A DNA stretch of 64,000 nucleotides from Sphingomonas donggukensis (GCF_023674425.1 NZ_CP098401.1:1054001-1118000), one strand, 5' to 3'; positions 17,283-27,179 are shown, counted from the first letter of the stretch. Notes: generated by a model from the letters alone, not told the origin. A program made the numbers and translations.

Positions 17283-18659
17283 TCAGTCCTCCCGCGTCTC
17301 GGTAATCCCCAGCAGCTTCAGTTTCCGGTGCAGCGCGGAGCGTTCCATGCCTATGAAGCTCGCCGTGCGACTGATGTTGCCCGAAAACCGCCGGATCTGG
17401 ACGCGGAGGTACTCGCGCTCGAAGCTCTCGCGCGCCTCGCGCAGCGGTGCACCCATGATCGCGGTGGCGCCCCGCCCTTCCCCGTCCCCGGTCGCCCCCA
17501 ACACTTCGGGCGGCAGCAGGTCGATGTCGATGCGTCCGATGCGGTTGCCCGGCGCCAGGATGACCGTCCGCTCGACGATGTTGCGCAACTGGCGGACATT
17601 TCCCGGCCATTCGTAGCTTTGCAGCGCAACCATCGCATCGGGCGCGATTTCCGGCGTCGGCACGCGGCGTTCGGAGGCGTAATGCGCGACGAAATGCTCG
17701 ACGAGCGCCGGAATATCCTCGCGCCGGTCGGTCAGCGGCGGGATGGCCACCGGAACGACGTTCAGCCGGTAGTAGAGGTCTTCGCGGAACCGGCCCTCGG
17801 CGATTTCCTCGTGCAGGTCGCGGGCGGTGGCAGAGACGACGCGCACGTCGACCTTTACCACGCGCTGTCCGCCGACCCGCGTAAAGCTTTGATCCGTAAG
17901 CACGCGCAGGATGCGCGCCTGGGTCGCTATCGGCATGTCGGCGATCTCGTCGAGGAACAGCGTGCCGCCATGCGCCTGTTCGAGCAGTCCGGAGCGGACG
18001 AGCCCGCCCCCTTCCTCGACCCCGAACAATTCCTCCTCGACGCGTTCGGGCGTCATCCGCGCCGCGCTGACGATCACGAACGGCGCCTGCGCACGCCCGC
18101 TCCAGCCGTGGAGCAACCGCGCCGCGACTTCCTTGCCGGCGCCGTTGCCGCCGGTGATGAGCACGCGACTTCCGGTCGAGGCGACCCGCTTCAGCGTGGC
18201 GCGGACGATGTTGATCGCCGCCGAATTGCCGGTCAGATCGTCCTCTCGTCCGACCGTCGCGCGCAGCGACGCGATCTCGCGCTTCAGCCGCTCGGTCTCG
18301 GTCGCGCGCTCGACCAACAGCAGCAGCCGCTCGGCCTCGAACGGCTTTTCGATGAAGTCGGACGCCCCACGACGGATCGCGGCGACCGCGGTGTCGAGGT
18401 TGCCGTGGCCGGAGATCACCAGCACCGGGATCGACGGGTCGCGCTTCTTGATCTCGTCGAGCAGGTCGAGCCCGTCGAGCCGCGAACCCTGCAGCCACAC
18501 GTCGAGCAGGACGAGGCTCGGGCGCCGCGCGGCGATCGCCTCCAGCGCGGCATCGCTGTCGGCGGCGGAGCGCGTTTCATAGCCCTCGTCCTCCAGGACG
18601 CCCGCGACCAGCTCGCGGATGTCGTATTCGTCGTCGACGACGAGGATATCGATGCTCAT
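17283..18659 (-). CDS. ntrX: Response regulator NtrX (AAA+ domain without GAFTGA)
   Basis: 458-residue regulator paired with NtrY. Receiver domain with phospho-acceptor Asp53 (LLDVWLQG), an AAA+ domain with GGNGAGKE (P-loop) and GTLFLDEIADMP (Walker B), and a Fis-type HTH at the C-terminus (NISRTASFIGMERSALHRKL). The sigma-54 contact loop GAFTGA is absent; the region reads ELFGVEEGGGLVRSG. It is therefore unlikely to activate sigma-54 promoters and may act as a repressor or sigma-70 regulator. The start overlaps the ntrY stop (ATGA). Confidence 0.95.
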   Translation of the reverse strand: MSIDILVVDDEYDIRELVAGVLEDEGYETRSAADSDAALEAIAARRPSLVLLDVWLQGSRLDGLDLLDEIKKRDPSIPVLVISGHGNLDTAVAAIRRGASDFIEKPFEAERLLLLVERATETERLKREIASLRATVGREDDLTGNSAAINIVRATLKRVASTGSRVLITGGNGAGKEVAARLLHGWSGRAQAPFVIVSAARMTPERVEEELFGVEEGGGLVRSGLLEQAHGGTLFLDEIADMPIATQARILRVLTDQSFTRVGGQRVVKVDVRVVSATARDLHEEIAEGRFREDLYYRLNVVPVAIPPLTDRREDIPALVEHFVAHYASERRVPTPEIAPDAMVALQSYEWPGNVRQLRNIVERTVILAPGNRIGRIDIDLLPPEVLGATGDGEGRGATAIMGAPLREARESFEREYLRVQIRRFSGNISRTASFIGMERSALHRKLKLLGITETRED

Positions 18660-20905
18660 GGCGTTGTCCGTGTACGAGTAAGCATGGCAGGACTGGGATC
18701 GGCGGCATCGTCCGGCGCGTCGCGATCGACCAGGGTCGCGAGCGTACCGGCATCGAACGCCAGCGTCACCACCGTGCCCCCGCCGGGGCGATCGACGAAC
18801 AGCATCGATCCGAAATGCTCCTCGACGATCTTCTTGACGATGGCGAGGCCGAGCCCCGTGCCGCGGCTGCGCGTGGTCATATAGGGTTCGACGATGCGGT
18901 CGCGCTCGACGGGCAGGCCGATGCCATTGTCGGCGATCTGGACGCCGACGCTGCGCCCGTTGTCGCCGGTCAGCGCGACCGTAATCTCGCCGACCGGAAC
19001 GGCGTCGCCGGTGCGCGCCTCGATCGCCTCGACCGCGTTCTTGACGAGGTTGGTCAGCGCCTGGCCGATCTGGCGGCGGTCGCACACCAGATTGGGCGGC
19101 GGATCCTGGAAGATGAGCGCGAAGCGGATCGCTGGGTGGGCGACTTCGTGCAGGAACACCGCCTGCCGGGCGAGATCGACCAGCGATTCCTCACGAAACA
19201 CCGGTTTCGGCATCCGCGCGAACGACGAGAATTCGTCGACCATCCGGCGCAGGTCGCCAACCTGACGGACGATCGTGTCGGTCAGCCGCCCGAACGTCGT
19301 GTCACCCTCGGGCGCGAGCTTGCCATAGCGGCGCTGCAGGCGTTCGGCGGCGAGCTGGATCGGGGTCAGCGGGTTCTTGATCTCGTGCGCGATGCGGCGC
19401 GCGACGTCGGACCACGCGGCGCGACGCTGGTCGAGCAGCTGCTGGGTAATGTCGTCGAAGGTCAGGACGTGGCCGTCCTCGTCGCGCGTGATCTTCACCG
19501 CCAGCGTCCGCGCCTCGCCGCTGGCGTTGATCTGGACGACGCCCTCGCGCGCGCCGCTCGCCAGCAGCGCCTCGAGATCGGGAGCGACATCGGCGAGCGA
19601 TCGACCGACCAGTGCGTCGCCCGGCGCGATCAGCGCCAGCGCCGAGCTGTTGACCAGCCGCACCTCGCGCCCTCCGCCGACCGCGATGACGCCCGCGGTG
19701 ACGCCCGACAGCACCGCCTCGATCAGCGCACGGCGGCTTTCGAGCTGGGCGTTGGCACTCACCAGCGCATCGGTCTGCTTCTGCAACCGCGCGGTCATGC
19801 CGTTGAAGGCGAGGCCCAGCGCGCCGATCTCATCCGGATCAGGGCGGATGGCGACGCGCGTGGTCAGGTCGCCGCCTGCAATCTTGTCGGCGGCGGTGAC
19901 GAGTTGATCGACCGGGCGCACCAGCCGGTCGGCGACGCCGAGCGCGATCCAGGTGGCAAGGCCGACGATCAGCAGCGCGACGCCGAACAGGATCGCGTTG
20001 AACTGCATCTGCACCGATCGGGTGCGCCGTTGGAGCGCCTCGTAATCCAGCAGCAGCTTGTCCGCGGCCAGGCTCTGGCGGTTGAGGAAATCGACCTCGT
20101 TCGGGGTCGCGACGTACAGGAACACGTTCTTCGACCGGTCGACCGGGGTCACCACCCACAACTGGCGCTGATCGAAATTGGTGTAGCTGTCGCGGTCGGT
20201 CAGCAGGTTCAGCACCTGGCCCGACACCCGCTGCGCGAAAATCTTCGGATCGGGCGGTTCGTAGAAGTCGATCGCCTCGACCTTGCCGGCGGGCGACACG
20301 CGGAACAGCACCGACTGGTACAGGTTGCGGTAGAAGGTCTGGCGCAGGAAGAATTCGTGGAATTCCTGCGACCGCCCGCCCGCCTCGGTATAGCGGGCGC
20401 GGATATCGCCCGCCATCGACACTGCCTCGCCGGTCCAGCGCTGCACCACGACGGCCTGTCCCTGTTTCGCAAGCGCGATGGTCGAGGCGAAGGCATCGCG
20501 CGCGCGCTCGGAGCCCCACAGCTGCACGCCCGACTGGAACATGATCGACGCGGCGACCACGGTCAGCACGATCGGGATGCTCGCCATCAGCGAGAAGACC
20601 GCGACTAGGCGGACGTGGAGGCGCCCCCCGCCCGCCAGCGACGCGCGCGATGCCCGGGCGATGGCGATGCGCCGCCCGATCAGCGACACCAGCGCGACCG
20701 CGGGGATCAGGTTCGCGGTCAGCAGCATGGCGACCAGCGGCGGGCTGATGAGGCGCCCGTTCGCGCTTGCGCTCGCCAGCACGCGCCAGCTTGCAAATGC
20801 GACGATCACGGCGATGACGATGACGGCAAGTTCGACCGCCGGCGTCACCGCGAAGCGCCGCGGCGGCACCTTAGGGTCGACAATCGGCACAGCGGCAACA
20901 GTCAT
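18656..20905 (-). CDS. ntrY: Sensor histidine kinase NtrY
   Basis: 749-residue membrane kinase. Several N-terminal membrane helices (about 22-46, 56-78 and 100-122), a periplasmic sensing region to about residue 300, another helix, a HAMP domain (VRPVDQLVTAADKIAGGDLTTRV), a PAS domain, the H-box [14 protein letters not shown] and an ATPase domain (NLVKNAVEAIE, ADNGIGLP, GTGLGLAIVKKI). It phosphorylates NtrX and in alphaproteobacteria acts in nitrogen, redox and envelope control. Transcribed after ntrC and before ntrX. Confidence 0.95.
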   Translation of the reverse strand: MTVAAVPIVDPKVPPRRFAVTPAVELAVIVIAVIVAFASWRVLASASANGRLISPPLVAMLLTANLIPAVALVSLIGRRIAIARASRASLAGGGRLHVRLVAVFSLMASIPIVLTVVAASIMFQSGVQLWGSERARDAFASTIALAKQGQAVVVQRWTGEAVSMAGDIRARYTEAGGRSQEFHEFFLRQTFYRNLYQSVLFRVSPAGKVEAIDFYEPPDPKIFAQRVSGQVLNLLTDRDSYTNFDQRQLWVVTPVDRSKNVFLYVATPNEVDFLNRQSLAADKLLLDYEALQRRTRSVQMQFNAILFGVALLIVGLATWIALGVADRLVRPVDQLVTAADKIAGGDLTTRVAIRPDPDEIGALGLAFNGMTARLQKQTDALVSANAQLESRRALIEAVLSGVTAGVIAVGGGREVRLVNSSALALIAPGDALVGRSLADVAPDLEALLASGAREGVVQINASGEARTLAVKITRDEDGHVLTFDDITQQLLDQRRAAWSDVARRIAHEIKNPLTPIQLAAERLQRRYGKLAPEGDTTFGRLTDTIVRQVGDLRRMVDEFSSFARMPKPVFREESLVDLARQAVFLHEVAHPAIRFALIFQDPPPNLVCDRRQIGQALTNLVKNAVEAIEARTGDAVPVGEITVALTGDNGRSVGVQIADNGIGLPVERDRIVEPYMTTRSRGTGLGLAIVKKIVEEHFGSMLFVDRPGGGTVVTLAFDAGTLATLVDRDAPDDAADPSPAMLTRTRTTP

Positions 20906-20958
20906 CGTGGCCGGCCTACACGCTCACTGTTGCAGAGAAAACACATATTTCGCGCGCA

Positions 20959-22419
20959 TCAGCGCAGCGGCGCCCCATTTGGTCGCGTGACACCGGTATC
21001 GATCGCCAGATCGTCGAGCCGCTTGCGCAAGGTGTTGCGGTTGATCCCCAGTGCGCGGGCGGCGCGCAGCTGGTTGCCGCCGTGGCGATCGAGGATCGCC
21101 GCGATCAGCGGGCGTTCGACCTCGGCGATGATGCGGTCGTACAGCGTGCCATCCTCCAGCGCCGCGGGATCGTCGCGCGCGATCGCGGCGATGCGCGCGG
21201 CGACCGCACTTTCCAGGCCGGCATCGGACACAGCGGCAGGCATCGCCGCGCGCCCCAGCATCGCCGCGATCTCCGCCGCCCCGATCCATTCGTCGCGGCT
21301 GAGCGCGGCCAGGCGGCGCATCAGGTTTTCCAGCTCCCGCACGTTGCCCGGCCAGTCGTGTGCCTCCAGTCGCGCGAGCCCTCCGGCATCGACCTGCTTG
21401 CGCGGCAGCCCGTCCTCCGCCGCCCGCTCGAGGAAGTGCCGCGCGAGCAGCGCGACGTCCTGGCGCCGCTCACGCAGGGGTGGCAGCAGGATCGGCACGA
21501 CGTTCAGCCGGTAAAACAGGTCCTCCCGGAAACCACCGCTCGCGACCAGCGCCGCCAGATCCTTGTTCGTGGCCGCAACGATGCGCACGTCGGCGCGGAT
21601 CGGGCGGGCGCCGCCGACGGTCGTGAATTCGCCCGATTGCAGAACGCGCAGCAGCCGCGTCTGCGCGTCCATCGGCATGTCGCCGATCTCGTCGAGGAAC
21701 AATGTGCCGCCGGCTGCCTGCTCGAATCGGCCCGCCACCCGCGCCGCCGCACCGGTGAAGGCGCCGCGTTCATGCCCGAACAATTCGGCTTCGATCAACT
21801 CGCGGGGGATCGCCGCCATGTTCAGCGCCACGAACGGTGCGCGACGACGGGGGCCGAGGTCGTGGATCGCCTGCGCCACCAGTTCCTTGCCGGTGCCCGA
21901 TTCCCCCGACACCAGCACGGTCAGGTCGTTCGACACCACGCGCGCGATTACGCGGTACACGTCCTGCATCGCCGGCGATCGCCCGATCAGCGGCAGGGCA
22001 TCGTCGGCGGGCGACGCTGCCGCCACCGGATCGCGCCGCACTCGCAGCAGCGCGCCCGCGACCGCCTGCGTCAGCGCGTCGAGGTCGAACGGCTTGGGCA
22101 GGTAATCGAACGCTCCCGCCTCGGTCGCACGCACCGCGGTCGACAGCGTGTTCTGCGCCGACAGGACGATCACCGGTAGCCGCGGATGTTCGGCGAGCAC
22201 GCCCGGCAGCACGTCCAGCCCGTTGGCGTCGGGCAGGACGACGTCGGTTACCAGCACGTCAGGCACCTCACCCGCCAGCGCGCGGCGCATCTCGGCGACC
22301 GATGCCGCGGTCGTCACGATATGGCCCCGGCGCCTGAGCGCCTGCGTCACGACCGTGCGGATCGCCGCGTCGTCGTCGACCACCAGCACCCGGCCGCTCT
22401 CAATGGGGAGTGACGTCAT
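20959..22419 (-). CDS. ntrC: Nitrogen regulator NtrC (sigma-54 activator)
   Basis: 486 residues. Receiver with phospho-acceptor Asp59 (VTDVVLPD), AAA+ domain with GESGTGKE, GHERGAFTGA (sigma-54 contact intact), GTLFLDEIGDMP and the R-finger region, and a C-terminal Fis HTH (GNQLRAARALGINRNTLRKRL). It activates nitrogen-limitation genes when phosphorylated by NtrB. The start overlaps the ntrB stop (ATGA), and ntrY follows after 53 bases. Confidence 0.96.
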   Translation of the reverse strand: MTSLPIESGRVLVVDDDAAIRTVVTQALRRRGHIVTTAASVAEMRRALAGEVPDVLVTDVVLPDANGLDVLPGVLAEHPRLPVIVLSAQNTLSTAVRATEAGAFDYLPKPFDLDALTQAVAGALLRVRRDPVAAASPADDALPLIGRSPAMQDVYRVIARVVSNDLTVLVSGESGTGKELVAQAIHDLGPRRRAPFVALNMAAIPRELIEAELFGHERGAFTGAAARVAGRFEQAAGGTLFLDEIGDMPMDAQTRLLRVLQSGEFTTVGGARPIRADVRIVAATNKDLAALVASGGFREDLFYRLNVVPILLPPLRERRQDVALLARHFLERAAEDGLPRKQVDAGGLARLEAHDWPGNVRELENLMRRLAALSRDEWIGAAEIAAMLGRAAMPAAVSDAGLESAVAARIAAIARDDPAALEDGTLYDRIIAEVERPLIAAILDRHGGNQLRAARALGINRNTLRKRLDDLAIDTGVTRPNGAPLR

Positions 22420-23465
22420 GCCGCCCTCTGCAACAGGATGCGGAATACGGTCACTTCGGGCTCTCCCTCGCGCGAATAGGTGACGATGCCCCCCATGTCG
22501 CGGACCAGCTTCTCGACCAGCGGCAGGCCGAGGCCCCGCCCCTCGGCCTTGCCCGACACGAACGGCTCGAACATGTGCTCGGCGATGTCGGGCGAGGCGC
22601 CAGGGCCGGTGTCGATCACCGCGACCTCGATCGGCAGCGGGTGGCGCGGGCGTCCCGGCGCGGCGCTAACCGCCATGCCGTGGCGGTACGCGGTGGCCAG
22701 CGTGATGCGACCCTCGCCATGCACCGCTTCGGCGGCGTTCTTGACCAGGTTCAGCACGACCTGGGTCAGCGCGTCGCGGTCGATCAACGCCGGGGGCAGC
22801 GACGGATCGAAGCGTTCGTCGATCGCAATACCGCGCGCGACGCCGGCGGTGGCGACCTGGCGAACGTGGTCTAGCAGCGGATAGACGTTGGCCGGCTCCA
22901 GCGTCAGGGGTCGGGTGTCGGTGAAATCCTGCATCCGGTCGATCAGCGCGACGATACGATCGACTTCGGTGGTGATGAGGCGGGTGAGCTCGGCACCCTC
23001 GTCCCCGCCCTCGCGCAGCAGCTGGGCCGCGCCGCGGATGCCCGACAGCGGGTTCTTGATCTCGTGCGCCAGCATCGCCGCCGCCCCCACCGCGGCGCGC
23101 GCCCCGCCCGAGCGGTCGGCAGTGTGCCCGCGCGAGGCAGGGCTCTGCCGGATGGTGACGATCGTCCAGCCGGGATGATCGGGCACGCCGCATTCGACCA
23201 GGTCGACGCGCAGCCGCCCGATCCGGCCGATGCCGACGTCGGCGTCATAGGCGGCAAAGGTGCGCCCGCTGCGGCGGTCGGCATAGGCTTCCGCGAACCG
23301 CACCAGCGTATCGACGTCCTGCCCCGCCATCGCGCGCTCGGAAAAGTTCAGCAGCGTCTCGGATGCCGAATTGGCATGAACCACCCGCCCCTCCGGATCG
23401 ACGATCAGCGCCGCGACCGGCAGCGCGGCGAACAGCTCCGCAAACGGCGGCGCCGACGTCGTCAC
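22416..23465 (-). CDS. ntrB: Nitrogen sensor kinase NtrB (GlnL)
   Basis: 349-residue soluble kinase. PAS domain ([21 protein letters not shown]), H-box [15 protein letters not shown] with His134, ATPase motifs [15 protein letters not shown] and [12 protein letters not shown]. Normally controlled by PII. GTG at 23465 is used because it overlaps the dusB stop (GTGA); the frame stays open further upstream but reads as a shadow of dusB. Confidence 0.95.
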   Translation of the reverse strand: MTTSAPPFAELFAALPVAALIVDPEGRVVHANSASETLLNFSERAMAGQDVDTLVRFAEAYADRRSGRTFAAYDADVGIGRIGRLRVDLVECGVPDHPGWTIVTIRQSPASRGHTADRSGGARAAVGAAAMLAHEIKNPLSGIRGAAQLLREGGDEGAELTRLITTEVDRIVALIDRMQDFTDTRPLTLEPANVYPLLDHVRQVATAGVARGIAIDERFDPSLPPALIDRDALTQVVLNLVKNAAEAVHGEGRITLATAYRHGMAVSAAPGRPRHPLPIEVAVIDTGPGASPDIAEHMFEPFVSGKAEGRGLGLPLVEKLVRDMGGIVTYSREGEPEVTVFRILLQRAA

Positions 23466-24460
23466 GCGGCGGCGCGGTCCAGCCACGGCGCGTAGAATTC
23501 GGCCAGCATCGCCTTGACGACGGCGGCATCGGGCACCTGGTTCACCTTGTTGCGGAACTCCGCCGATCCCGGCAGCCCCTTGGTATACCAGCCGAGATGC
23601 TTGCGGGCCATGTTGACGCCCGTTTCCTTGCCATAGAGCGACAGCATGTCGTCGTAATGGCGGATAATCAGGCGATATTGTTCGTTTAGGGTGGGGTCGG
23701 CACGCGGCGTCCGACCCTCCAGTGCATCCATCACCTGCCGGAGCAACCACGGGCGCCCGTAAGCGCCGCGCCCGATCATCAGGCCGTCCGCGCCCGACTG
23801 GTCGAGCGCGGCATGCGCGTCATCCACGGTGCAGATATCGCCGTTGACGATCACCGGCAGCGACACCGCATCCTTCACCGACCGCACGAAGCGCCAGTCG
23901 GCCGAGCCCTTGTACATCTGGTTGCGGGTACGACCGTGGACGGTGACCATCTTCACCCCCAGATCCTCGGCGATGCGCGCGAGCTCGGGGGCGTTCAGGC
24001 TGTCGTGACACCAGCCCATCCGCATCTTAAGCGTGACCGGCACGTCCACCGCCTTCACCACCGCGGCGATCAGCGCAGTCGCGAGCGGCAGGTCGCGCAT
24101 CAGGGCCGAACCGGCATCGCCGCTCGTCACCTTGCGCACCGGGCAGCCCATGTTGATGTCGACGATCGCCGCCCCGCGATCCTCGCTCAGCTTCGCCGCC
24201 TCGCCCATCTCGTGCGGGGTACAGCCAACCAGCTGCATCGACACCGGATCCTCGATCGGATCCCACGCGAATTTCTGGAGCGACTGGCGCGTTTCGCGGA
24301 TCGCGGCCTGGCTCGCCACCATCTCGGTCACGTTCAGCCCCGACCCATAGCCGCGCACTACCCGGCGGAACGGCAGGTCGGTGACGCCGGTCATCGGCGC
24401 CAGCAGGACGGGCGTGTCGATCCGCACGGGACCGATGTGGATGGGAGCGATGCTGCGCAT
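23462..24460 (-). CDS. dusB: tRNA-dihydrouridine synthase DusB
   Basis: 332-residue FMN enzyme that reduces uridine to dihydrouridine in tRNA. TIM-barrel start [15 protein letters not shown], the catalytic Cys in [11 protein letters not shown], and [11 protein letters not shown] with the FMN-binding end [13 protein letters not shown]. First gene of the dusB (nifR3)-ntrB-ntrC-ntrY-ntrX run, an arrangement widespread in alphaproteobacteria. Divergent from ispDF. Confidence 0.95.
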   Translation of the reverse strand: MRSIAPIHIGPVRIDTPVLLAPMTGVTDLPFRRVVRGYGSGLNVTEMVASQAAIRETRQSLQKFAWDPIEDPVSMQLVGCTPHEMGEAAKLSEDRGAAIVDINMGCPVRKVTSGDAGSALMRDLPLATALIAAVVKAVDVPVTLKMRMGWCHDSLNAPELARIAEDLGVKMVTVHGRTRNQMYKGSADWRFVRSVKDAVSLPVIVNGDICTVDDAHAALDQSGADGLMIGRGAYGRPWLLRQVMDALEGRTPRADPTLNEQYRLIIRHYDDMLSLYGKETGVNMARKHLGWYTKGLPGSAEFRNKVNQVPDAAVVKAMLAEFYAPWLDRAAA

Positions 24461-24482
24461 GGAATGTGCCTGAAATTTAGGC

Positions 24483-24547
24483 AGCGCCTAGGCGAAAACG
24501 CCGCGTAGGGCAAGGCTGGCGAGGATCGGGCGCCTGCGCTAGGCGCT
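24483..24547. promoter_or_regulatory. Inverted repeats in the dusB/ispDF divergent promoter region
   Basis: AGCGCCTAG at 24483-24491 recurs as its exact reverse complement CTAGGCGCT at 24539-24547. Within the right copy GCGCCT-GCGCT-AGGCGC can fold into a hairpin ending 6 bases before the ispDF ATG, which has no clear ribosome-binding site. Possible operator pair or leader hairpin. Confidence 0.3.
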
Positions 24548-24552
24548 CAGAC

Positions 24553-25695
24553 ATGACCCGCCCTCGCACCGTCGCCATCGTCGTCGCCGCCGGAAAGGGC
24601 GAACGCATCGGCTCCGCACTCCCGAAGCAATTTGCCTCGCTCGGCGGGCGTCCGATGCTGGCGCACAGCGTCGCTGCCCTGCGCGCGCATCCCGGTATCG
24701 ACGACGTGCTGGTCGTCATCGGTGAGGGGCAGCAAGATTTGCTCGCGGACGCCGTCGGCGAGATCCCCTCGACCATCGGCGGAGCCACGCGGCGGGAGTC
24801 GGTGATCGCCGGCCTGCGCGCGGTGGAGGCCGACCGCGTCCTGATCCACGACGCCGCGCGACCCTTCGTGCCCGCCGCCGTCATCGACCGCCTGCTGGAC
24901 GCCCTAAGCACCGCGCCCGCCGCCGTCCCGGTCCTGCCGGTCGCCGACACGCTCGCCCGCGGCGACGCCGTGCTCGGCGAGACCGTGGACCGCACCGCGC
25001 TCCACCGCGTCCAGACCCCTCAGGCGTTCCACCACGCCGCGATCCTCGCCGCCCACGAAGCCTGGCCCGACGACGCCGAGGCGACCGACGACGCGCAGGT
25101 CGCGCGCGCGGCGGGTCATGACGTCACTCTGGTCGCGGGGAATGCGATGCTCGACAAGGTCACCTACCCCGCCGATCTCGCCGCAGCCGAGGCCCGGCTG
25201 GCCGCGCGTCTCGTCGCGCGCAGCGCCATCGGCTTCGACGTCCACCGGCTGGAGGCGGGGGAGGAATTATGGCTGGGCGGCGTGCTCATCCCGCACGATC
25301 GCGGCCTGTCCGGTCACAGCGATGCCGACGTCGCGCTCCACGCCATTACCGACGCTCTGCTCGGCACGATCGCCGCTGGCGATATCGGCAGCCATTTCCC
25401 GCCGAGCGACCCGCAGTGGAAGGGCGCCGCCTCCGACCAGTTCCTCGCCCACGCCGCGCGGCTGGTCCGCGACACGGGCGGTGTCATCGATTTCGTCGAC
25501 CTGACCCTCATCTGCGAAGCGCCCAAGATCGGCCCCCACCGCGACGCCATGCGCGCGGCGATCGCGCAGATCCTCGGCCTTGACGTCGCCGCCGTCAGCG
25601 TGAAGGCCACCACCTCCGAGCGGCTGGGCTTTGCCGGTCGCGAGGAGGGGATCGCGGCGCAAGCGATCGCCACTGTCCGTGTACCCGGAGTGTAA
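24553..25695 (+). CDS. ispDF: Bifunctional IspD/IspF of the MEP isoprenoid pathway
   Basis: 380-residue fusion. Residues 1-220 are IspD (2-C-methyl-D-erythritol 4-phosphate cytidylyltransferase) with VVAAGKGERIGSALPKQF, IHDAARPFV and QTPQAF. Residues 225-380 are IspF (2-C-methyl-D-erythritol 2,4-cyclodiphosphate synthase) with GFDVHRL (metal Asp and His), GHSDADV and ATTSERLGF. It carries out two non-consecutive steps; the intervening IspE is not in the window. The fusion is usual in alphaproteobacteria. Followed after 4 bases by a secreted unknown. Confidence 0.97.
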   Translation: MTRPRTVAIVVAAGKGERIGSALPKQFASLGGRPMLAHSVAALRAHPGIDDVLVVIGEGQQDLLADAVGEIPSTIGGATRRESVIAGLRAVEADRVLIHDAARPFVPAAVIDRLLDALSTAPAAVPVLPVADTLARGDAVLGETVDRTALHRVQTPQAFHHAAILAAHEAWPDDAEATDDAQVARAAGHDVTLVAGNAMLDKVTYPADLAAAEARLAARLVARSAIGFDVHRLEAGEELWLGGVLIPHDRGLSGHSDADVALHAITDALLGTIAAGDIGSHFPPSDPQWKGAASDQFLAHAARLVRDTGGVIDFVDLTLICEAPKIGPHRDAMRAAIAQILGLDVAAVSVKATTSERLGFAGREEGIAAQAIATVRVPGV

Positions 25696-25699
25696 CCGC

Positions 25700-26227
25700 A
25701 TGACGTTCAAGTCCCTGATCGCCGCCACGACCCTGATCGCCGGCACGCTTGCCGCCACCGCCGCGCAGGCCGCGCAGTGCGTGCCGCAGCGCGAGGCGGA
25801 GGCGCTGGTGCTCAACCTCGGCTCCACGCTGGTCGGATCCACCGCGGCGACCTGCTCCCCAACCCTGCCCGCAAACGCTTACCTGCGCCGCTCGGTCGCT
25901 CCGCTGACCGCCAAGTTCGCCGCGACCAGCGACGCGGCATGGCCGCTGGCGCGCGAGGCGCTGCGCAAGATCGCCGGCCCCGATGTCTCGCCGATGCTCG
26001 ACAGCGAACTCGCCCGCCCGATGGTGACGGCGATGGTCGCGCCGATGCTGGCCCAGCAGATCAACGCGCAGGATTGCCCCGCGATCGACCGCGTCCTCGC
26101 GCTGCTCGATCCACTGCCGGCACGCAACACCGCCGCGCTGATCGTGACGATCGTCGAGATCGCGGGTCGCAATCGCAAGGCGGCACGCCCGCCGTTCACG
26201 CTCTGCCCGCCCGGCACCCCGTCGTGA
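25700..26227 (+). CDS. Secreted protein of unknown function
   Basis: 175 residues with a clear signal peptide (AATTLIAGTLAATAAQAAQC). The mature part is mostly helical and has four Cys (CVPQRE, ATCSP, DCPAI, LCPPG), which would allow two disulfides in the periplasm. No known family is recognised. It starts 4 bases after ispDF, and its stop overlaps the GTG of the CinA-type gene (GTGA), so it is part of that transcription unit. Confidence 0.75.
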   Translation: MTFKSLIAATTLIAGTLAATAAQAAQCVPQREAEALVLNLGSTLVGSTAATCSPTLPANAYLRRSVAPLTAKFAATSDAAWPLAREALRKIAGPDVSPMLDSELARPMVTAMVAPMLAQQINAQDCPAIDRVLALLDPLPARNTAALIVTIVEIAGRNRKAARPPFTLCPPGTPS

Positions 26228-26757
26228 CCGAGCATCGCGATACCATGTTTCCGCAAGCGCTGATCGCGATGGCGCGGCGCGTGGTGGACGAGAATCGCGC
26301 CGCGGGCCTTCGCGTCGCCGTCGCCGAAAGCTGCACCGGTGGCCTCGTGGCGGCGGCGATCACCGAGATCGCCGGCGCGTCCGACGTGCTCGACGGCGGG
26401 TTCGTCACCTATTCGAACGAGGCCAAGGCGCGCCTGCTGGGCGTCAGCGGCGAGGTGCTGGAGACATTCGGCGCCGTCTCGATCGCCACCGCGTGGCAAA
26501 TGGCGCGCGGCGCGCTGGCAAAAACCGACGCCGACGTCGCGGTTGCGATAACCGGCATCGCGGGCCCCGGCGGCGGATCGGCCAAGAAACCGGTCGGCAC
26601 CGTGGTCTTCGCCCGCGCGGCGCGCGGCGCCCTTCCCGATCACATCGTCGCCGACGTCAAGGAATTCGGCGACCTGGGTCGCGGCGGCATCCGCCTTCAG
26701 GCGGCGCTGTGTGCGCTCGAACTGCTGCTGCCCGACGCGGACGCTCCCGCGCCGTAG
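26224..26757 (+). CDS. CinA C-terminal domain protein (NMN deamidase, PncC type)
   Basis: 177 residues covering only the C-terminal amidase domain of CinA; this stand-alone form (PncC, YgaD) deamidates nicotinamide mononucleotide in NAD recycling. Motifs AESCTGGLVAAAITEIAGAS, FVTYSNEAK and ITGIAGPGGGSAKKPVGTV are intact. GTG start overlapping the previous stop; ATG at 26245 is an alternative. It is convergent with ratA, and the two coding regions overlap by 61 bases. Confidence 0.93.
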   Translation: MTEHRDTMFPQALIAMARRVVDENRAAGLRVAVAESCTGGLVAAAITEIAGASDVLDGGFVTYSNEAKARLLGVSGEVLETFGAVSIATAWQMARGALAKTDADVAVAITGIAGPGGGSAKKPVGTVVFARAARGALPDHIVADVKEFGDLGRGGIRLQAALCALELLLPDADAPAP

Positions 26758-27179
26758 AGCACCGCCGCCCGCTCCTCGAACGCGCCGATCATCTTGCGAA
26801 GCGCGCGGTCGAACACCTGCCCGGCCAGCATCTCGAACATCCGGTTGCGGAACGCGAAGTCGACGCAGAAATCGACCGTGCACCCGCCCTGCCCGTCGCT
26901 GCGGAACGCCCATTCGTTGGTGAGATGCGCCAGCGGCCCGTCGACATAGTCGACCCGGATCGCGTTTGGGCGCTCCTTCGTCACGCGCGACGTGAACGTC
27001 TCGCGCAGGCCCTTGAACCCGACGATCATGTCGGCGACCATTTCGGTGTCGCTGTTCGACCGCACCCGGATCGCGCTGACCCACGGCAGGAATTCGGCAT
27101 AGCGCCCGACGTCGGCGACCAGGTCGAACATCTGTTCCGGCGTATAGGGCAGCCGCCGGATCTCCTGATGCCTAGGCAC
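26697..27179 (-). CDS. RatA/Coq10-like START-domain protein
   Basis: 160-residue polyketide cyclase/START fold protein of the RatA-Coq10 family, which in alphaproteobacteria and mitochondria binds ubiquinone or its intermediates and supports respiration. Typical stretches are [43 protein letters not shown] and [21 protein letters not shown]. The Ser/Ala-rich tail ([16 protein letters not shown]) lies in the 61-base overlap with the CinA-type gene. GTG start overlaps the lipA 3' end by 8 bases, so it is probably co-translated with lipA, a common neighbour. Confidence 0.9.
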   Translation of the reverse strand: MPRHQEIRRLPYTPEQMFDLVADVGRYAEFLPWVSAIRVRSNSDTEMVADMIVGFKGLRETFTSRVTKERPNAIRVDYVDGPLAHLTNEWAFRSDGQGGCTVDFCVDFAFRNRMFEMLAGQVFDRALRKMIGAFEERAAVLYGAGASASGSSSSSAHSAA

